From NCBI GenBank assembly GCA_023055355.1, contig JALJCS010000001.1:25915881-25979880 (forward strand): 64,000 nucleotides of DNA, written 5' to 3'. Positions 62,159-64,000 of the stretch are shown here, piece after piece (the first letter of the stretch is position 1; every line of letters begins with the position of its first letter). Under the pieces are notes generated by a model. It was not told the origin of the DNA, did not search any database, and saw nothing but the letters and a program-made list of their open reading frames with translations. This DNA is from Agelaius tricolor. Lineage: Eukaryota > Chordata > Aves > Passeriformes > Icteridae. The position numbers were made by a program, and so were the translations under genes.

Positions 62159-64000
62159 ATAAAATAATAAATCAAGCCTTCTGAACATGGAGTCAACATT
62201 CTCATCTCTTGCCTCATCCAAGAACCCCTGTGAACACTGTCACACCAATGCTTTGGAAGTGGGGAAAAAATTACTCGGTTTTAATAGATGAATTTTGTTT
62301 GAGCAAAGCACTCCTGGAGTTTAAAGCTCCAGAAGAGAAGCAGCCAAGCACAGCTGCACCCAGGGATGAGGCTGCAGGGAGCTGTGCAGTAATGGTGACA
62401 CCTCGTGGTGCCAAACCACAGAAACACAGACCTCTCTCTAAACACAGCCCACCTTATACCCACCTGTGGGGCTCCTGCAGAGACAGGAGCTACAAATCAA
62501 ATCTCTGCCTGCTTTCACACCTCCTGTATCTCACAGACCTGTCTTAAGAATTGTCTTCCTAACCCCTGCGCAGTTTTGACAAGCACACATGGAAAACAGC
62601 AGAAGTGATTTCATGCAATGTTTAATGCACAACCACTAAATGAACTGATGAAGAAAGGAAAGTCAGCCCAGCTTTAACATCTTTTGGTTAAAATGAATAT
62701 AGAGAAATTACTGTAAACAAAAGTTTCAGAGAAGCAAGTCAACAGGGCCAGTTACATTAAAAATTAACATTGTCATTAAAAAATTTAATTGACCACCATA
62801 AAATATTCCTTTCCTTTGTTCTGGTATCTCCCATATCCACCAGAAGCTCAAATGCATTACTTTCTGCACCTTCACAAACAGAAATCTCAGATTCCACAGA
62901 TCATCACACTGCATGCATTTAAGAAGTCACTTTGCCTCCCCACTGCAGAAGTTAGTGCCAAATTTTTCCCAAAGATACAAGTTTAAAAAAGCAGGGTGTC
63001 TCTTTCAGTAAGTGCTCAATATAAAAACCAAAGGAAAAAAGCAACTTTAAATGCTGTTATAAAACCAAAGTAGGAAGGCAAGAAGTGAAAAGCACTTTTT
63101 ATTGCTCTGCTTGAGCTTCAGGAGGGTTAGAGGAGTGAATTTAGAATTGACTTGGGTATGTGACAAAACAAGAATAATTTCATGCAGTACAGCAGCTAAC
63201 ATTTCAAATTGTTTTGGGGAAAGAGTTATTTTCTAAGGGAAATCTCCCTCCAGTTTCCCACCTGTATTTCTTCCTCATGTTCATACATGCACAGTAACTA
63301 AGTTTTTCAAGAGACACCTGAAATCAACTATTTCACACAGCTAAAGTGGCATCTAAAAGATAACAGATCAGTATCATCCCAAGACAGTATCATCTAGTTT
63401 TCCAAAATATGCATGAAAAATTTATTAGTTACACGGATCAACAGTAAGTAACCACTATAAAAAGGGTGGAATTTCTGAAGGTAAATTGTAACAATTGCCT
63501 TCTTTCAGAAACTGCATGCCTTGCCTGTGATGTGAAAATCCATTAGGAATTTCTGAAATGGTTACCATAATATCCATACCATCACCACTCTACAGCCCCA
63601 CGGGCTTACCCAGGAATACTTTTTAATGAGTTTATTCTACATCCAGGGTTATTTTCACATCCCTCCTAGAGCAGAAACCTCAGTTACAGAGAGCAGGGCA
63701 TGGATATGCTTCGTTTGCTGAAAAAGCTAAAGGAAGAGGCCCAAAGAAAACATAGGGGTCCTTGTGCAGTAACTGGAGGGTGCAAAGAAACTGGAATGTT
63801 CAGGACTGGGGAGTTTTTAAGAGTCAGAGGAGAATTGTTTTTACATAAAGTGAAATAGTAAGGGATTTGAAGCAGGACTACAGAATCCAAGGCCAGTATC
63901 CCTTGGAAGAGAAATGGCTCTGCAAGCTCCAATTTTTAGAGCTTGGAGGAAAGAGGTATGACAGTGTTCTAGAGCAGGAAGACTAAAGGGAAAATCAAAT

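Larger units (their letters stand above)
61841..62244 (+). mobile_element. Passerine endogenous retrovirus LTR, solo
   Basis: This element of about 404 bp starts TGTGAAAATGCCAGTGTGTC and ends GTGAACACTGTCACA, so it has TG...CA termini. Recognisable blocks are GATGTAAACAATGGTTATCT (61927), CAGTCAAGGCTGAACTAT, TGTTATCATTCTTTTCTATT and AATAAATCAAGCCTTCTGAA, with the poly(A) signal AATAAA at 62166-62171. It carries an internal palindrome (62027-62045) and a TA run (62140-62158). No internal viral genes and no clear target duplication are seen. I associate it with a very common songbird LTR family. It lies antisense to THADA. Confidence 0.88.
1..64000 (-). other. THADA: THADA gene, internal part of the transcription unit (four exons and their introns)
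   Basis: Four minus-strand exons with AG/GT splice sites lie in the same order as in vertebrate THADA and splice into one uninterrupted reading frame of about 168 residues. No promoter, first exon, last exon or polyadenylation site is visible, so the window is wholly internal to the gene. Known of the family: THADA is a roughly 1950-residue ARM/HEAT-repeat protein with a DUF2428 region. Its yeast relative Trm732 is the partner of the Trm7/FTSJ1 methyltransferase for 2'-O-methylation of tRNA position 32. The gene is very long in vertebrates, which fits introns of 12 and 27 kb here. From memory of the human protein, I infer that the segment lies at roughly residues 1200-1400. Confidence 0.93.
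48524..64000 (-). other. THADA: THADA intron, 3' portion only (at least 15.5 kb; preceding exon not found)
   Basis: The intron ends at the CTGCAG acceptor 48529-48524. The preceding exon, expected to encode the end of the DUF2428 region, was searched for and not seen, so it probably lies beyond 64000. The intron holds a hairpin (52967-53006), a degenerate CR1 (54455-54870), a CpG-containing block (about 58140-58560), a CR1 3' end (60465-60767) and an LTR (61841-62244). Confidence 0.75.

Noticed and set aside
1..64000. tRNA, rRNA, snoRNA, miRNA genes or CRISPR arrays
   Set aside because: No tRNA box pattern, rRNA segment or regularly spaced direct repeats were seen. Small hairpins exist, but without reads they cannot be called miRNAs.

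Overview
This window looks like nuclear DNA of a bird, most likely a songbird (passerine). It is AT-rich and gene-poor, with short isolated exons flanked by canonical GT/AG splice sites. It carries 3'-end fragments of CR1 LINEs, the dominant avian retrotransposon, and two LTR insertions whose sequence I associate with passerine endogenous retroviruses. Nothing looks bacterial: there are no operons, rRNAs, tRNAs or CRISPR arrays.

The only gene I can identify is THADA, the large ARM/HEAT-repeat protein related to yeast Trm732, running on the minus strand. Four consecutive exons are present. In transcript order they are 48523-48434, 47073-46942, 34492-34324 and 7391-7276. Their reading frames join without a break (intron phases 2, 2, 0, then 2 on leaving the last exon) and give about 168 contiguous residues that match, as I recall it, the vertebrate THADA segment just after the DUF2428 region. 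Everything else is intron: at least 15.5 kb upstream of the first exon seen, then introns of 1.36 kb, 12.4 kb and 26.9 kb, and at least 7.3 kb after the last exon. The preceding and following THADA exons were looked for and not found, so they probably lie outside the window.

The introns contain: CR1 fragments at 1333-1474 (+), about 8990-9220 (-, old), 23610-24410 (-), 28350-28476 (+), 30610-31160 (+, endonuclease part), 54455-54870 (+, degenerate) and 60465-60767 (+); apparently solo LTRs at about 11157-11743 (+) and 61841-62244 (+); simple repeats, notably a GGAA/GGCA microsatellite at 4806-4898 and a 120-bp purine tract at 6671-6791; several short hairpins; and a CpG-containing GC-rich block at about 58140-58560. 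Both LTRs and most CR1 copies lie antisense to THADA.

I found no new gene system. The points most worth a second look are the CpG-dense THADA exon at 34324-34492, a hairpin at 52967-53006 whose ends carry TGTTCT/AGAACA half-sites, the CpG cluster near 58.3 kb, the uncertain 3' boundary of the first LTR, and a few protein-like open stretches that only a database search can settle.
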